In this document: positions 5,383 to 6,354 of the stretch, in pieces
Layout: every line of letters begins with the position of its first letter
How positions within the stretch are numbered: the first letter of the stretch is position 1
Assembly (NCBI GenBank): GCA_016189845.1
Contig: JACPRT010000104.1
Span: 1-6,354, forward strand
Length of the DNA: 6,354 bases
Origin: Chloroflexota bacterium
Lineage (GTDB): Bacteria > Chloroflexota > Dehalococcoidia > Lucifugimonadales > Lucifugimonadaceae
Direction of reading: 5' to 3'
The notes under the pieces: model-generated
Told to the model about the DNA's origin: nothing
Database searches by the model: none
Seen by the model: the letters and a program-made list of their open reading frames with translations, nothing else
Program-made: the position numbers and the translations under genes

Positions 5383-6274
5383 ACACCGGCAACGAGCGCT
5401 TCGTGTGCTTCCTGCCTGCGACCGCGGTGTCCTCTCTGCCGCCTGAGATCACGCGTGCGCCGGAATCGATGACGCGTGCCACGGTGTCCGGCGTGGCGCC
5501 GGAGAGGAAGGCGATTCCGTTTTCGCGGCATGCCTTCGCCACGCGATCGTGCGCTTCCTGCATTTCGGGCGGGTAAGGATCGCGGCGGATCGTCTTGTAT
5601 CCGAGCGACATCGAGAGGTCGCCTGGCCCCATCTCTGCAAAGCCGATGCCTGGCACCTTCATGATCTGTTCGACGTTCGAAACGGCCTTCGGACTTTCGA
5701 TCTTGACTCCCAGCAGAAGCTCGCCGGCCGGGTTGAGCGGCCATGGATCCGCGTTGTCGATGTACTCGTCGCGGGACACTCCCCATACCGCGGTGGCCGA
5801 TGGCTCGGAGCCAACCCCCCGCGTGCCCGGGCCCAGCCCCTTGCCGACGCCGAGCCGGTTCACGGGATAGCGACACGACTCGACGAACGCCCGTACGGCG
5901 TCGGGGCTTTCCGCCTGGCATAGGAGGAGGCCGTGCACGCCGCGAGCCAGTACCTGGCGGATCTGCCATCCGTTGTAGCGAATGATGGCATCGGACGTGC
6001 CGTCCACCGGCAATTCGACGATGACAGTGGGTACCCGGTGGCCGCTGCGGGTTGGACCGCCGTCGATCAGCCCTCGGATGTATTCGTCGAGGCCTGCCAT
6101 GTTGAAGGCGCCGTGTTCCATGCCGACGTTGATGTAGTCGGCCCAGGTCTTCGCGTCCTTCTTCCCTTGCTCATATGTCAGGACCGCGCCGGTGTGCCCG
6201 CCCCAGTAGTAGATCGGCTGGTCCTGCGCGAGCAGTTCGATTGCCCGGTTGATTCGGTTTGCCATTTCGGTCAT
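5381..6274 (-). CDS. HpcH/HpaI aldolase/citrate lyase family protein
   Basis: 297 residues, TIM-barrel class II aldolase type. In order: DYINVGMEHGAFN (46-58) with His54 aligning to the catalytic His of HpaI; RQVLARGVHGLLLCQAES (106-123), the strand-and-loop before the metal site; LGVKIESPKAV (188-198), with Glu193 as metal ligand; PGIGFAEMGPGDLSMSLG (208-225), with Asp219 as metal ligand. These enzymes cleave 2-oxo-3-deoxy or 4-hydroxy-2-oxo acids to pyruvate plus an aldehyde using a divalent metal; the exact substrate here cannot be read. Residues 138-185 form a longer link between the two halves than in E. coli HpaI. It is the first visible gene of an operon with the MBL hydrolase 10 bases downstream. 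ATG 6274 has GGAG only two bases away; ATG 6265 (Met4) has it at 11, so the start is slightly uncertain. Confidence 0.92.
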   Translation of the reverse strand: MTEMANRINRAIELLAQDQPIYYWGGHTGAVLTYEQGKKDAKTWADYINVGMEHGAFNMAGLDEYIRGLIDGGPTRSGHRVPTVIVELPVDGTSDAIIRYNGWQIRQVLARGVHGLLLCQAESPDAVRAFVESCRYPVNRLGVGKGLGPGTRGVGSEPSATAVWGVSRDEYIDNADPWPLNPAGELLLGVKIESPKAVSNVEQIMKVPGIGFAEMGPGDLSMSLGYKTIRRDPYPPEMQEAHDRVAKACRENGIAFLSGATPDTVARVIDSGARVISGGREDTAVAGRKHTKRSLPV

Positions 6275-6280
6275 GTCTCC

Positions 6281-6295
6281 GGCCGGACGACGGCC
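6281..6295 (-). promoter_or_regulatory. Leader hairpin next to the aldolase ribosome site
   Basis: GGCCG-TCGTC-CGGCC, a five-pair GC stem with a five-base loop, ends immediately before the GGAG of the aldolase gene. It could limit ribosome access; small enough that chance is possible. Confidence 0.3.
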
Positions 6296-6313
6296 TCTTG
6301 TATGGGGGCACTC

Positions 6314-6341
6314 TAACTCACCGGCGCACGAGCGCCAGTTA
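6314..6341. promoter_or_regulatory. Dyad upstream of the aldolase/MBL operon
   Basis: TAACT (6314-6318) and AGTTA (6337-6341) bracket a GGCGC-ACGA-GCGCC stem-loop (6323-6336), with four unpaired bases on one side. It lies about 40 bases upstream of ATG 6274. It could be an operator, or the terminator of a gene beyond the window edge, although no T-run follows on either strand. No clear -35/-10 pair was found nearby. Confidence 0.4.
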
Positions 6342-6354
6342 ACCCCGGCTGAAC

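Noticed and set aside
4597..5472. 291-residue plus-strand frame
   Set aside because: Antisense to the MBL gene, whose metal motifs and SD are unmistakable; no motifs in the shadow frame.
5549..6316. Plus-strand frames opposite the aldolase
   Set aside because: Shadows of the HpcH/HpaI gene; no ribosome site or domain.

Overview
The window is GC-rich bacterial DNA with compact genes and strong G/C bias at third codon positions. The gene content suggests Chloroflexota, possibly an uncultured Dehalococcoidia/SAR202-type lineage. Evidence for this is a DUF5679 zinc-ribbon miniprotein, a lipoprotein sugar dehydrogenase on a Pro/Thr/Ser stalk, a baeRF-family release-factor relative, and an HpcH/HpaI aldolase paired with a metallo-beta-lactamase-fold hydrolase. 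This assignment is inference from gene types, not from any marker gene. Three of the minus-strand genes begin with TTG, two of them behind near-perfect Shine-Dalgarno (SD) sequences.

Layout. 69-1508 (-) encodes an exported, lipid-anchored PQQ-dependent sugar dehydrogenase of the glucose/sorbosone type. Diverging from it, 1624-2271 (+) encodes a SLOG/LOG-like Rossmann nucleotide-binding protein. Fourteen bases after that gene lies 2286-2743 (+), the wreck of a baeRF family 3-like gene: a start and about a dozen N-terminal residues joined out of frame to the intact C-terminal domain. It converges on a small RRM RNA-binding protein gene (2740-3063, -), and the two stop codons share the bases CTAG. 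A roughly 600-base stretch without a convincing gene follows (3064-3663). It contains two dyads, including a 15-base GGTGGTG-T-CACCACC palindrome, and a 21-base-spaced direct repeat, so it looks like a regulatory region between divergent genes. 3664-4059 (+) encodes a winged-helix protein of unknown target.

The right half is all minus strand. The HpcH/HpaI aldolase (5381-6274) and MBL-fold hydrolase (4528-5370) form a tight operon: the hydrolase SD overlaps the aldolase stop codon. A terminator-like hairpin with a T-rich tail (4481-4521) closes it. The 49-residue DUF5679 gene (4265-4414) follows with its own promoter (TTGACA, 17-base spacer, TATGGT), a perfect AGGAGG SD and an 8-base-arm inverted repeat covering the promoter and leader.

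How the genes relate. The aldolase/hydrolase pair plausibly acts on one hydroxy/oxo-acid or lactone-type substrate route. The dehydrogenase oxidises sugars outside the cytoplasm. The remaining genes are housekeeping or regulatory singletons. I see no phage, transposon, CRISPR, tRNA or rRNA in the window and no clear novel defence or biosynthetic system. The most unusual items are the broken baeRF gene and the dense regulatory dyads.
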